Below, piece after piece: positions 44,900-58,825 of a stretch of 64,000 bases of DNA. The translations under genes were made by a program, and so were the position numbers. Source of the DNA: Cololabis saira (lineage: Eukaryota; Chordata; Actinopteri; Beloniformes; Belonidae). The DNA lies in NCBI RefSeq assembly GCF_033807715.1, contig NC_084607.1, positions 12,604,441-12,668,440 on the forward strand, in the 5' to 3' direction. A model generated the notes under the pieces. It searched no databases, was not told the DNA's origin, and was given only the letters and a program-made list of their open reading frames with translations. Positions within the stretch are counted from its first letter, which is position 1. Each line of letters starts with the position of its first letter.

Positions 44900-46385
44900 T
44901 AGTGATGGATCATAACAACCCAACTTTTAGATACCAGTTTGAGTAACTACCCATAGCCTGTGTTTGATCAATGTATAACCTAACATAAGAGAAACAGACT
45001 GATCTTTATTTACACATTCCAAAGGGGTCTTTGAAACAGAAGTAATTAAATCAACAAAAAATTATTGTTTGGAACAATTCCCTATAAGATCGCAGACTTA
45101 CAGAAATTCCCCTCATGTTTATCACTCACACAGATGCGTCAGTGCGTGAGCTCACGAGCTGACTCACATAGAGTAACCATTAGTCAGACAAGTAACAGGA
45201 AAAGACAAGAATCATGTTGGCTCTTTACAGTCACTTTCCCAGGGACCGGCAGACATTTCAACTACTCACACACCCACACGCCTTTTCTGTTAACCCCCGA
45301 CCACCACCACTAACAACTCTCCAGGACGTGGGTCTGCAGCTTATGTCTGAAATCTGGATAACAATATTACTTTCAACACAACACTGAAGACATACTTCTA
45401 CACTGGATCATCGTGGTAAGCCAAGTTAAACAAGACATTGTGCTTACCACATGATAGTCCCGAGAACTGTAACTCCAGGCTATCCTTATTTTGTTTCATT
45501 ATTAAACATGCACTCACACTGATATAATCTTATAAACATTTAAAGGCAAAGTACTCAGTGAATTTTAAACATCTTAAAACTTCACAGGAGAATCTCTCAC
45601 ACCACATGACATTACCTTTTCACAGAGACTGAGTGTGCAATTTTTTCCAGAAGGGCATCCAGTTTTTGGAAATCCAGCAAATCGTTTGACTTGGCATGCA
45701 TCTTGTAATCCATTCATGAACTCCACGAAACAGAAACAGAAATAAAAAAACCGAAAGGGGAACAAAGAATTACACTGAACAAAGTTTTTCCTTTTCTCTC
45801 TTTCAGAAACAGAGAGATTTATTCCTCAGACTCCAGTATGCATCCTTAAATCCCACAGAGTGAATAATCACAATGAATAATGTGGTCCGAGTAGAGTTTA
45901 AGGGTAGTTGTTCCAGGCAAAAAGGCCCCAGCCTGGAAACTCTGTGCCCAGGAGGAAAGGAGGAAAGGCTGTTGGAAACCTACAGCCAGGAGGCTGTGTT
46001 AGCTGTGTGAACCGGTCCTCTCTCTACCCCATCCCCCTCTCAGCAATACAACGGCCCAGTTGCCACAGGCTCTTCGCTCCATTGTGTTTCCTCTCCAGGG
46101 CCTCCCCAAATAAGGTGGACACAAGCAGGAAGCAAAAAAATTACAAAAAGAAAAGAAAGGTGAGGAAGGCAAGAGGACTCCTATAAGATCCTGGCGGAGC
46201 ACTTTATTCCTCTAGCTCTCTCTCTCACCTTCTTTCTACCACAGCCAGACCAGCATGCAGTTACTCAACAGTAAAAATGGCTCTGCTGCTTCCTCATTCA
46301 GCAAGCCTCTGCCCACACACCCCTCCCTCCCTCTCTCCTACAGGCTTGCTCATTACACCCCTCCCTTTCTTCACCATCAATAGCT

Positions 46386-46421
<36 letters not shown>

Positions 46422-46600
46422 CTACACCTTTAATGCCCCACCCCCTTTCTGCGTTTTTCTCCATTTCATTATACCCCACCCCCAACCACTCTCTTCCCAT
46501 ACTGATCTTGTATACGCCTCAACCCTATCAATTTAAGAAATCCCTTATCTTTGAACTACTCTAAGAAAAAAAGCCACGGAACTCTGCAAATGTATGAATA
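44900..46600. other. Intron-like sequence with a (CT)n run
   Basis: A CT dinucleotide run lies at about 46389-46419 within C/T-rich DNA. Nothing else is recognised. Confidence 0.4.
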
Positions 46601-46614
46601 TACATCTTAGACTT

Positions 46615-47710
46615 AGGCCCTGTCCCAATTCTATCACTACCCCTAGTTTTCATCCCTACCCCTAAATTTTGCGCGTTCCCGTGAGGGTAGTGGTGTCCCA
46701 ATTCCTCTTTCCACCTAGGGGTAGTGAAGAAAAGTAGTGTAGTGGCTATGAATCTATCCCTACGGATCGAGTGTTTTCGGATGCTCACTAGTTTGATCTA
46801 GGGACAGAAAAATTTCCCAGAATGCTTTTCGTCGTCATTTGCGGACTGAATAAAAAAAAACAAAACATGGTGGACATTTCTTATTTTTTAGTGAATAAAA
46901 TCAATATTTTGAGTTAGTTTCTGCATAAAAATGCGTTTTGATTACATTTCTAGCGAGAAATATATATTTTACTTTTATAACATTCACTCAGTGAATGTAT
47001 AGGCTATAATCACTCGCTTGCCCGTTGTTGTGAAGTCTTTTTCAAACCTCGCCAGAATAAAGGCTGATTTATGGTTCCGCGTTACACCAACGTCGATGTT
47101 ACGCGTCGACGCGCGCCGTAAGCCGTACCGTACGCCGTAGGCTCTGCGTCAATTTAACGCGGAACCATAAATCAGCTCCAGAGCCGGCAGGCAGAAATCT
47201 CGAAATTTTCGGAGCAAATTTCTTAACAGGCGTAGCTACCACTGTTAGATTTAATCTATTTAACCAACATTTATCTTCCTAAATGATTTATTTCAGCCAG
47301 CGGTAATTCTCAACAGAGCTGCAGGTTTCTCCCCCGGGACGACGGGGCAGGGCGATCACGTCTGTACTCTCTCTTCTCATCTCCGAAAACATTGGGTCAA
47401 ATTTCTTAACAGGCGTTATTTGGATAAACTGAGCCCAGGTTGGGGATCTTAACGGTTACTTTTGCGCCTGAAAAAATATAAAAAATTGGCAAAAGTGGCA
47501 TATTAACAGCGCTACAGCTGAAATTAAAATAGCTTTTGGCTCTCAGCTTCCTGATTTTAGGGGTGGTGCTGAAAGTAGGGGTAGTGGGTGTATTGGCACA
47601 GGCCCCTGGGAAGATTTCAAGTGCCCTAAAATCTGTCCCTTCTTTTTTAGGGGTAGTGATAGAAAGTAGGGCTAGTGAAAGAAAGTAGGGGGAGTATTGG
47701 GATTGGGCCT
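46615..47710. mobile_element. DNA transposon with AGGCCCTGTCCCAATT termini
   Basis: The termini AGGCCCTGTCCCAATTCT and its inverse ATTGGGATTGGGCCT are paired, and each is followed by repeats of the ACTACCCCTA/TAGGGGTAGT motif. No transposase frame is present. It hosts a Harbinger-type MITE. Confidence 0.65.
47061..47178. mobile_element. Palindromic Harbinger-type MITE, copy 3, nested
   Basis: The left end AGGCTGATTTATGGTTCCGC and right end GGAACCATAAATCAGC form an inverted pair, with TAA before the left end. It sits inside 46615-47710. Confidence 0.72.
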
Positions 47711-48339
47711 AGTGTTGCACTCATTGCGTCAACTGCTGCACTTTACTGGAAGGATACTGGAAATGGCACTAACTAGAAAACAACGGAAAAGGTTATTTTC
47801 CTTGGGACCAACAGATGACAACGCCACCGTTTTATACATGAAGGTTATGTTAAGTATAAAAATACGAATTTGTGAATGAATTTGTTAGGTATCGTGAAGT
47901 AAAAACATTAACTGAAAAACGTGAGTTAGAGTTAGTGTGTACGTCTCGTAATTGTAACTACTAGAGCTTTTACAATGTGTAGACTATTTAAAAGCTACCA
48001 AAAGTTTTTGTTATGTTCTACAGTGACCTTGAGTATTTTTGAGTCCTGTAATTTTCAGTATCAGCCGTGTCCCAATCTGATACTTCAATCTGAATCCGCT
48101 GCCCGTCAAAAAACACATTGATTTTGACATTTTTGTTCCGACTTTAAGAGCTTTTCATTTTTTACATTAATATTAGCCTTTGTTTTTTTAATTAATTTCA
48201 TTTTAGTTTAATCCACATTTTATTGTAAAGCACTGATTTTATCTGCGAAAAAAGCTATAGAAATAAAGATTGATTAACTGATTGGTACTCTATTGCCCAT
48301 GTGTAACTTTCAGGAGGGAGATGCCTCAATCTGTTAATT

Positions 48340-48431
48340 TTTTTTGCCGACAATACTCGACAATTAAATTCATCAGCGACAATTTTTTTATATATTTTTG
48401 TAGACAATGTCTACTAATTGTTGCAACCCTA
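48340..48431. mobile_element. hAT terminal fragment
   Basis: The end TTGTTGCAACCCTA and subterminal GACAA motifs match the 12885 family. The other end is absent. Confidence 0.5.
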
Positions 48432-48724
48432 CTGGAGACATTTCTCAAATGCCAAGGAGACTGCTTCAAGTTGGCTCTACATTTTTATCAGCCACTGTTG
48501 CTAACTCCTCAGTAAGGAAAGTAGCTATTGACTTTACAATTTTGTATATAATTGTAATATATGTTGTAGGAAAGAAGAATAAAGTAAAGGGAGAGGTTAA
48601 AAAAAGGGCGTTAAACCCATCCCCGCAAAAAAAAAAAAACTCCCTATAAATATGTTCCACAAATGCACTCTTTGGTTGACTTTTTTTCTTATTATGCTGT
48701 GCACCTCTGGTGTTATGTTTAAAT

Positions 48725-49640
48725 TAGGGATGTCCTGATCCGATCACGTGATCGGAAATCAGGCCTGATCACGTTGTTTATTCTTATTTTGATCAGCGCA
48801 CAGATGATGGAAAAAATGCTAAACAACTGGTGTACCACTGGTGTGCTGATATTGTCTGAGTGGAAGTGTGGTTGTTTTTTATGTTTTGATGAGCTTCTGG
48901 ACAGTTGAACTTCCCTTCGGGGATGAATAAAGTTCTATCTATCTATCCATCTACCTACAAACAAGTAACAGGTCCACGTAATTGTGGGCAACAATGCTGC
49001 TAATATGGAAAAAGCTATGGGGGAGGTGGCCGTGTCACTTAAAGTGAGTTCAATAAAGTTGTTTGTTTTTATTGATCTGCACAAAGCAGTGTTAGAGCAG
49101 AGGCAAATAAATAAAAGTTACAATGGTGAAAACCGAACGAAGCGTTGGTGTTGTCCTCCTCAGCTGAGCGTTCAGAAACACGCCGCAGACGGTGCCGCGC
49201 ATTCTAGCCAACTTCGCGTGCACGAGCGCAGCGTGATGGACACCCTGGCCACCGCGAGGAAGACTGCAGGTCACCTCAAACACCAACATTTTATTCTTTA
49301 AGCCAGAAAAGGACAGGAAGAAGTAAGACTACTACAGTCTAAAAAGCACATTACTGCCTTACTTTAGGACACTGTTGTTTATGTTTAAATTTGCGCTATT
49401 TTAACTAGTTAATAGTTGCACTATTATTACTTGATCGTTCGAGCTACCTCAAAAGAGAACTGCTCTGTTTAAGTGCTAAATGATAAAATAAGGTGAACAG
49501 AATAAAAATAGGGGACAACCTGGATCTGTTTATTTTTTTTAATGTTTTATGAAAGTATCGGATCGGGACTCGGTATCGGCAGATACTCAAAATCAAATGA
49601 CTCGGAATCGGATCAGGGCCAAAAAAACTTGATCGGGACA
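48725..49640. mobile_element. hAT-like element with CTGATCCGATCACG termini
   Basis: The left tip TAGGGATGTCCTGATCCGAT and right-side ATCGGATCAGGGCC followed by TTGATCGGGACAG are imperfect inverses with GATC-rich subterminal repeats. A LINE-like 3' tail with TCTATC repeats is inserted near 48880-48955. Confidence 0.6.
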
Positions 49641-49759
49641 GTAAAAGAATCCGAATCTAAAATTGCATAAAAATATGAATAATGGAAAAGCACATCACAA
49701 ACAACTGTACAATAGTGAGTGGTTATTCCTGACACTCAGTTATCAAATATTACCCCTAA

Positions 49760-51082
49760 AGCCGGGCATACACTGTGCGATATTTTGAATCGTATGAGAC
49801 AGCCCCATCTCACACTGCACGACTAGATCACGGAGTTCAAAAGTTCACACCCCACGATTTATGTTCTCACACTGTACGAGCCGATGCTCGGATGCGACCC
49901 GTCTGCACACACTATACGATCATAATCCTCCCGTCGGACCTCTGTTACTGGAACTCGAGGCCGGTTTTGGGGCACGGGTGGGCTGTGTCCACCCAAACGT
50001 GCGTCCTGCCCACCCGATCAAAGGTTATGGGATCCTTTATTTTTTTATAATTTTATATATATATATATATTTAAAAAATCCCAAATTCTGATTGGGTGGG
50101 CACTGTGCATCATTTTTAGACATAACAAAGAACGCATACCGCAAAAGTTGTGTCTTGCGGAGGAACCCGACGTCCCAGCAAAATGAGAAGAGAAAAAAAA
50201 GAGTTGTTCCGAACAGTACAGCACAATGATAAAAACGAAATCACATTATGGGCGATTTTTATTATTTCACTTTAGTTTATAATTCATCTTCATTGTGGCA
50301 TCATATAACACTGTTTTAGTCATTTTTGTGCACTTTTCGGCTCATTATATTGTATTTTTCTACATATTTGGGAAGACGAGGTTGCGCCAACATTGTATGA
50401 CGTCAGGTTTGTTTACATCAGGGGCTGCTGTTATTGGTCCAGCGCGATCACGTGACGCGTCCGAAGCGCTCCTCGACACAGGCGCCGCTGGAAATAGTCC
50501 CGCTATTAAAATAACGATCTTTTTTTTTTAAAGTGAAAAGAATTTACACGCAGGAGGTGGGAACGAGATGAAACGAAAAGGTGGGTGACCTGACGGCCTA
50601 CAGCAGACAGCGCGCACACTGAAGGCTGATTTATGGTTCCGCGTTACACCAACGCAGAGCCTACGGTGCAGGTTACGCGGCGACCCGCATTATACGTGGA
50701 AATGCGGTCTTTTTTTTGCTATTAAAACATGATTTGTAATGTGAATTTGCAACACTTAAACTACAAATAGTTTTTGAGGTGACATCAGAGATTGCGCATG
50801 CTCTCTGTGAAAGGATGAGGTAAATCGGGTCGTAGCACTGCTTCAACTGTGCGATGCCTTCACGAGGAGCGACCAGGATTTCAAACATGCTTGATTTTCT
50901 TGCGACCTCACGATTTGTGATCGGGAGCTCGTCGTGAGGTGTTAATCTCTCGTCGTTACCCCACGTACACTGCACGAGGCACGAGCAACGATTGGGTCAA
51001 AATCGGGCCCGATCAAAAAAAAGTCGCACGACTGGAAAATCGGCTCATAACGAGCCGATAATCGCACAGTGTATGCCCGGCT
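49760..51082. mobile_element. Harbinger-like element, 1.3 kb, TAA duplication
   Basis: The termini AGCCGGGCATACACTGTGCG and TCGCACAGTGTATGCCCGGC are near-perfect inverses flanked by TAA at 49757-49759 and 51083-51085. No transposase is recognised. A half copy of the small palindromic MITE lies at 50620-50720. Confidence 0.8.
50620..50720. mobile_element. Palindromic Harbinger-type MITE, copy 4, half element
   Basis: AGGCTGATTTATGGTTCCGC and the following ACACCAACGCAGAGCCTACG match the family, but the closing arm is missing. Confidence 0.6.
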
Positions 51083-51899
51083 TAACAGAACAATATAATG
51101 TAACAAATGATCAATCCAATATAAGGTTCATGTGTACATGAGCACAACATACTCCAACAACAAATCTCCAAAAGATCTTACAAACAGAGCGCCACTCTGC
51201 ATAGAAATTCACACGTTACTAAGTATAATACACAATATTTGTTTTTCCCTAATGAAAAAGGAGCAGCTCTTTGGTGAGGCGGCCAAAAACTAATTGTGTC
51301 CTCAAATACCCACTCGCATGTCTCCATGCCAAATGCCTCATCACAAGACACAATATAGCAGCTGCCTGTGACAAAGCTACGACATACAGCAGGTCAAAAA
51401 AGAAAAGAAAAGTCAGTGACTCTTGGTGTGATGATAATCACAGAAAAAAATGGAAGGGACGGATGATACAGAAAGGAAGCGGTAAAGCAAAGGGTAGCGT
51501 TATCATGAAACTGGGGCCTGGGTCAGATGAAGAAAAACATTCACACAAATAATCCAGAAGAAAGTCTGAGAGCACCTACATCAATCATCTTTGCGGAATA
51601 GTAGACAAAATCTATGAGGACTAAAATTGGAGTGAGCAGGGAAGAGGCAATATAAAATCTTGATAAAGTATACTATATATGTACTTGTGAATAAAGAGAA
51701 GAAAGTGGAGTAATAAGTACAACACAGAAATAACCTATTCCTTTTTTTAAATGTAATTATCTCACTAAAAATGACATGTTTATTAAAATATAACTTTTTG
51801 GATGCAATCATCAAGATTTTTGACCATTACCAATTGATTATCACCAACAACATGATTCGACAGACCCTTAAGGATGTAAATCAACCAAAGAAATTCTTG

Positions 51900-52512
51900 C
51901 TCGGCAGAAGCCGTCAAATTTCGACTAAAATTAGACTTTTTTTTTTTTTTTTTTTTTTAATTGACTGGCACTATAATTTTGCACTGTACACAGTGGCAGC
52001 AGGTATTCTTTTCTGGTTCAACTTCAATGGGACTAACCCATATTTTGGTGGGGCTCAAATAAATGCCTGATATGTTCATATTGTCAAAAACGGATGGGGC
52101 AAGTTGGCTTACAGTCTTTAGGTGATACGCCATGTTTGGTGTGGCGCTGTGATATGCAAACTGGTGCTTGCAAAATTTGCATTTAACTTTTTTTCCATTA
52201 TCTATTTCTATTAAATTCTGCCACACTGTGGATGTCTTTGACATGATAGACTTCAACAAATCACCGGACCTCAGCCTTCTACTTTATAATCTATCTGTCT
52301 CTAGTCAGTGGGTTGGGCGAATCCAAAACAGCAAAAACAAGGGTAGTCCAAAGGGTGTGCTCTGAAAACACCCCCTTTAGAACTTGGTGCTTTCCTCCTG
52401 ATGAAATCAAATTAAAGAATCGACCAATCAGAATTTTGGTAGACTAGACCGCACGACAAAAAAATAAAAATAAAAACAAGTCGACTAGTCGACTGGGAGA
52501 TTACAGCCATGG
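51900..52512 (-). mobile_element. hAT element with BED zinc-finger remnant
   Basis: The minus frame 52259-51957 encodes KTSTVWQNLIEIDNGKKVKC and CKHQFAYHSATPNMAYHLK, a BED finger. The right edge carries GTCGACTAGTCGACTGGGAG and GATTACAGCC, hAT-like subterminal sequence. A T20 run lies near 51938. Confidence 0.65.
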
Positions 52513-52519
52513 TGTGAAT

Positions 52520-55500
52520 TATATAATTTTTGATGGAACCATTTGTGCATATTGATGCAGAGACAAGTCAGAAGAGACAGAAGCACTGTTGGGCTGCCAA
52601 AGCAGTCCTCAATATCATATGGAAAAAATAGGAAATAACTGAGTGGTATTTTTTTTTTAAACATTCAAGTACTGGTGATCAAGTTAAATTAAATATACAG
52701 CATATCAATGTAAGATTTGTTAACTTTCACTGTAAAAAGTAAAAGCAGGTTTGCACCACACTGAGCTGCCACAAGCGAGAAGCTGCACACTAAACAGCGC
52801 ATCATCCAGATTGAGATTTCAATACAGCTAGCACAAGCAACCACAACACACAAGATTGAAAAGGAAATATTTAAGACTTTTTCCAACTATATTTATAGTG
52901 GGATTAAAAAAAAAACGTTTTGGTCTCCGTAACTAACAAATTAGACTTGTACCACTCCGGTTGAATTAATATAAAACAATATATTTATTTTTAAAATGGG
53001 GCATAGTATTTTGTTTGTCAGTCAGCTTAGCCAATCATCATCATCACTTCCTTGTCAGTCATCATCATACTACGAAGCTCAGTGAGTCTATGGTTTGCTT
53101 GATAAAACATTTCCACATTAACATGTCACTCCTGCTGAGTGTGTATCCATTGCTTTCAAATTGAGAGTTCAAAACAGACCGGAATGGAAATGGTAAAAAG
53201 GTAGGGCCACCAGCCAGTTATTGGTCAGGCAAAAATCAGCAAATTCCGGTGCCTCACCGGTCATTCGCTCCATCTCTACATGATATATTACCAACCTTGA
53301 AAAAAGCACCACAGATTGCTAGACAAAAAAGGTAAAAAGTTATACAGAACCAATAATGATCTTTCTCCTAATATCCTCTTTGCACTGGACGATAAATACC
53401 TCAGGACCTGCAGTATTTCAAAAAATTACACCTTGAAGTCTGTGTTTCGCAGAGCCGTTCACATGGGATAAGCCTGTGTTTTACTATTATTTACAGACAA
53501 TGATTCCCAGATATGTCATCAATGCTTTGCATCAAGTTTGATTATTGACTTGGAAGCCTCTGATCATACACACTACAGCACGACTTCAGTGGCAACACAT
53601 TACATTTTGACAGATGACAAATCCTGAAAATGTCAAAGACCTAGGTGCTTCAGTTGCTATGGTAATAATAAACCGAATGGTACATGTGAACTTAACTTTC
53701 ACTGTAGCCTAAAGAAAATCTGATATATAGGGTGCTACATCAGGCTTTGAGCTTAATGAACAAAAGTTTCTTAACACGTGTGGTCATCATCTCATCGTCG
53801 CTCTTCTGCTGCTCTTAACATCTTGGTTTTTATATGTTTCCATGTGAAGCTTAATGCTGACAAATTCTTTAATTTTCTCTGCCAAAAAAAACCATATCAT
53901 TATCCCATATGTGGTGGGAAATGGATAAGATTATTATATAACATCACTATATCCATTGCAGCTGCCATAATTATGTGGGGACAGAGGCAAAAAAAGAGGT
54001 TTAAAAAGAATAAAGATACCTGCCTACAAATTACTGAACTGCTGAGCTGTGCATTTCTTTATTTATTTTATTATGTTCTCATTTACTGTAAAGTGTCCTT
54101 GAGTTCCCTTGAAAAGCGCTGTTAAATAAAATGTATTATATCATATGATAATAATCCAGTGCAAATGTACCATGCCTTTGATTTGTAAAGTAAAATTTCC
54201 ACCGCAAATTATCAACCTTATTTCAGCAAATACTGATGTTATATCATTTTAATCCTGTGTGAATGCACATCTCAGTAGTACATTGTCTTTTCTGCCCCTT
54301 TCCTGGGGTAATTATGACAGATGCAGTACATATTGTGATATTACTGTACATAACAATTTTAGCCTATATCCACCACATATAATTTAATATATTTTTGTGT
54401 AATATAATATTTTTCATGGATAAAAGTAAAGAAATTAAACAACATTAAGCTTCATAAGGAGACTTATACAGATCAGCAGAAAAGTGACAATGAGATAGTG
54501 ACATGTCCGAGCTGTTTGGGATGGTAACACCATAAGAAAAAAATAAAATAAATAAATAAATAAAATGTACACATGAAATACTCCAAGACATGCCACTTTC
54601 TATCGGTCAGAACTCTTGACAAAATACATTATACCTTCTTAGGCAAGTTACCCTTTCAGAATTTTACAAGGAAAATATAAAAAAGTTTAGAAGGGGCTGA
54701 AAAACTTGACCTATGGCCAAGAAGAAGGCATAAACGACATCTATATCATACTCTGAATTTCACTGAATGGTTTTTATTTTAGGAACTGCTGCCTACAAAA
54801 TTGCACAGATATGCATTTACACACAGGCGAATGATAAATCTCCAATATATGCTAATACAGAGTTAACTTGAATTGGTCCTTGATAATTGCAGATCAAATC
54901 AGTCAATATTACTGAGAAAAAAAATCTAATTAAATGTTCTTCCCAAATTGTTCTGCCTCAAACCATGATTTACGTAGCAACTATGCAGGCAGCTACTTAT
55001 TCATTGTTTGTTTTGCTCTGTAATCGTACCAGAAAATGCTTGTTGGAGCTACGAGATCTTTGATTTTTGCTGACATTACAGCAATCGATCTTTCTACCCA
55101 GCTTTAATTTTTTTAAGTAGTTATAATAGCGGTAAAAACCATGAAAAAAATACAATGTTACTGAGGGGAGCAATCACATTTATTCTATTTTGCACGTCAG
55201 GCAATGGCAGAGGTTACAAACTACAGTTCACAGGCATCACCGTTTGAAGTTGAAGCATAAAGTCATCTTTGAGAAAAATGAATGAAAGACACAGGAATCC
55301 TACTTCTGTAGTACAATAAATACATCAAAGTTGAAGTTGGGTGAAAAGATGGATGGGTTGGAAAATTCTGCTTTAAGTAGATACTGTGACATGACAGCAT
55401 CACTATTTTACAAATCGTAACTGCCTAGTGAGTCAGGGTTGATAGATAGTGTTTTCCAGGTGGTGTGTTTTTAGTTTTTGGATTATCAACCATGTTTTAT

Positions 55501-55860
55501 TGGCCAAGAAATTCAATGGTGGGTTTGTAGTTGCCATTTTTCTCACTCACACAAAGCAAATTCGATAATAGACTTCAGGAATTGTATGAAATTGTCTGTA
55601 GTGAGATGATCTAACAACAATGTTATTGCAGTGGAATAATTTTAATCACACAGACATCAGAACTATTTTCCTACTTTACATCCGTGGGTTAAAATCACTA
55701 ACATCCAACTTTTTTCTGTATCTACAACATACTGCCAATATATAAAAGAATCATACAGGTTTTTTTTGCCTCAGTGGCTTAAGGAAGTCCATCTATCATA
55801 TATTAAATGTATTCTCTATGCTTATTTGATTGACATGAAGGAAGAAGAACTGATGGACTG
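52520..55860. other. Intron-like sequence, few recognised features
   Basis: One retroposon-like 3' tail is visible near 54050-54135 (GTGTCCTTGAGTTCCCTTGA and an AAATAAAATG ending). A short GGGCCACCAGCCAGTTATTG block near 53200 may be another tip. No gene is seen. Confidence 0.4.
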
Positions 55861-55863
55861 TGA

Positions 55864-55864
55864 A

Positions 55865-55932
<68 letters not shown>
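55864..55932. repeat. (AT)n/(CA)n compound microsatellite
   Basis: About 25 bases of AT are followed by about 40 bases of CA. Confidence 0.95.
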
Positions 55933-55936
<4 letters not shown>

Positions 55937-56689
55937 AAACTAACATGTTTTGCTTGCCTGCATGATTATTCTCAGACCATACTCTCCTTGTCATACAAGG
56001 GTCATTCTCAAGTAGGCCAAGGATGGTGTTACCATAGCAACAACAGCAAAGAAAAAATCTAAAAGAAAAAGAGAAAAGGTATTTTACATACTGCCTCCTG
56101 GGTATCTTCAAGCATTGAGTCACGTTTTATTTACGAAATTAAAATGTATCCATCTACCATTACCTTGGAAAATGTATTATGAATAATGTGACTAATAACT
56201 TGGACTCACTCACTCTGTCAGCAAATTAAGCCCTCCAATCTTGTCTGACATAATGATAGCCCGGTAACTGCATGCCCTTTAACTCAATTTATCTACCTTA
56301 TTTGCACACCTAACAAGGTGTACACATGAGAACAACCTTATAAGTGACTGGTGATAAGTTAATCAAAACCTCAGCCATTGTGTTGACACATTGCAAACTA
56401 CATAAACACCGTGTAACACACTGAAAGTCAATTTCTTAAGCTGCAAGGCAACATATGTACACATTTCTTTAGCCTTAAACCCTTCCAGTCTGTGTATACC
56501 CATAGGCAAGCAAGTTTAACAAGTCTGCAAAAATAGGAATGTGAACGTGAGAAAACTACTGGCTTTTATGAGTTGCAGATTTGCATAAATAGATACACGT
56601 TACCTTCAATTAGTATATCAATATTCAGTCTTAAAGAAAACAACACAACTTTGGAGACTAAAAAGACCGGGGAGGAAAACAAGAGGGAC

Positions 56690-57058
56690 AGTAATGGGCC
56701 TTAGGTAATCTGGATCTGGCAAGGTGAGGCAGCGTTCAGTTATTCTGCTCCTCACCGGTGGAACAAACTTCCTGTAGACCTGAGGTCTGCTCCAACTGTC
56801 AGCTCCTTTAAAATCAGGTCTAAAAACATTACTGCTTACTGAAGCTTACTCTTAAATTAAATACTTACCTGCTGTACTCTACTGCCCTTACTTTTTAACA
56901 ACGTGTGCTTTTTTAAAATTATTTTACCTCTTTTCTTATCCATTTATTTCATGTTATTTATTATTCACTGTTTAATTGTGTTTTGCCGCTTTTAAATGTT
57001 GATGTAAAGCACTTTGAATTACGTTGTGTTGAATTGTGCTATACAAATAAACTTGACT
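56690..57058 (+). mobile_element. LINE 3' end with reverse transcriptase C-terminal remnant
   Basis: A frame at about 56729-56840 encodes AAFSYSAPHRWNKLP and APTVSSFKIRSK, the conserved end of the Rex1/CR1/L2-group ORF2. It is followed by a 3' tail ending CTATACAAATAAACTTGAC. The 5' part is truncated. Confidence 0.75.
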
Positions 57059-57123
57059 TGCCTTAGCGAAAATAGTCCTACACCATTGGGGTGAATGCCA
57101 CTGCTTTGAGACATACTTCCCAG

Positions 57124-58825
57124 CAGTGGTGGACAGTAACGGAGTAAATTTACTTGAGTACTGTACTTAAGTAAAGTACAAATCCTCTGGATATGTACTT
57201 GAGTATTAGATTTCTTTGGTACTTATTACTCTTACTTGAATACATTTCCAAGACAAATATTTTTACTTTTACTCGAGTAAATTTCTAAGAAGGCTGAAAA
57301 GTACTCGTTACTTTCAGGTCTGCTCTTTTTTCTTCTTCCCTAAAATCCTATTGGACACAAGCTGTTTTTGTCAAAGGAGGAGACCTATCACAGTGCACGC
57401 TCTCCACTGGGATGTACGTAAAGCGGAAATACGTCAAGCCTCTGAATGGCTGAATGGGGAGACAGTTTGTTATGCTCTATATTGCTATATTGTACTGGTA
57501 CATGTCCTTCCTGTAAAGTTAAGTGACTTCAACATTGAGTTATTGAAAGCAGAGATGTAGTTTTTTGTAAAGCAGTGGTCTTTGAGGGGGATCCAGACTT
57601 AGTTGGATGGTGCAGGTTCATTTGGTTTCAGTTCATGATTGTTAATAAACTCTGCATCATCTGCTGTCCTCTTATGATCCCATTCATTTGATTTGTTTTT
57701 GGTGTTTCTGCAGGTTTTATATAACATTGTGGTTCTAAAAGCAGCACATCAGTGCAGCTGGTTTCAAAGAGTTAATTCTCAGAAACAAGAGTTAAAGGAT
57801 CCTTAAATTAATTTAGAAAAAATATAGTAATTTACTGATGTGGAAAATAAGAAATTTACTCTTACTTTTACTTAAAGTAAATTTGAAAAGCATTTACTTT
57901 TGGATACTTAAGTACCTTTAAAAGCAAGTACTTTTCTACTCCTACTCGAGTAATATTTTGACTGAGCTACTTTTACTTGTAACCAGGGGCGTCAATTGGG
58001 TAAGCCAAGGTATGGCAGCCGCCACACCTTGGCTTCAAGAGTTAAATGTAGGTGTTTGTTTTTTTAAATACATTTATGGAATTAGTCTGTGTCTCTTTGT
58101 ATTGATTATTATATTACTTAATACATATAGAATAACTACAAATGCAAATCAGAACAACATGATTTCACTAGTTATTATACACTGCAAAAACTCAAAATCT
58201 TAACAAGAATATTTGTCTTATTTCTAGTTAAAATGTCTAATTTTTTGTCAAAAAAAAAATCTCATTACATATAAGACAAGACTCAAAAACAACCATTTTC
58301 ACCTGTGTCAAGTAGATTTTCACTTAAAATAAGTAGAAAAATCTGCCAATGGAACAAGATTGTTTTGCTTGTAATGAGAAGATAAATCTTGTTCCACTGG
58401 GAGATTTTTCTACTTATTTCAAGTGAAAATTTACTTGAAACAGGTGAAAATTGTCAAATAACAAGTTATTTTTCTGGTAATGACTTTTGTTTTAAGTGTA
58501 ATGAGATTTTTGACCAAAAATAAGACATTCTAACTAGAAATAAGACAAATATTCCTGGTAAGATTTTGAGTTTTTGCAGTGAGCGAGACTGCATTTGAAA
58601 AAGTTCACATTTTCTTGACCACACAGATAAGCTACATAGCAGACTTCTGTGATGAGTATTTGCTGGACGTGTTGATTGATACTCTAGTTAAGTTCTGTGA
58701 CTCGTAACCTTGCCATACCTTAGCTTCCACTGAATTGACGCCACTGCTTGTAACGGAGTAAATTTTGACCAGTAGTATTTGTACTCTTACTCAAGTACTG
58801 GGGTCGAGTACTCTGTCCACCTCTG
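57124..58825. mobile_element. hAT element (outer), interrupted by a second hAT
   Basis: The termini CAGTGGTGGACAGTAACG and GTACTCTGTCCACCTCTG are inverted, with exact 8-bp duplications CTTCCCAG at 57116-57123 and 58826-58833. Subterminal sequence is dense in TACTTGAGTA. Without the inner insert it is about 930 bases. No transposase is present. Confidence 0.9.
57984..58746. mobile_element. hAT element (inner), copy B of the 728 family
   Basis: The termini CAGGGGCGTCAATT and AATTGACGCCACTG, with exact 8-bp duplications CTTGTAAC at 57976-57983 and 58747-58754. The foldback core (about 58180-58580) is in the same place as in copy A, so it was present before the family spread. Confidence 0.92.

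Noticed and set aside
45908..46202. Overlapping plus and minus frames of 67-92 codons
   Set aside because: No recognisable domain, low-complexity surroundings and no splice context.
53041..53100. CATCATCATC repeat pair
   Set aside because: Too short and irregular to call a feature.
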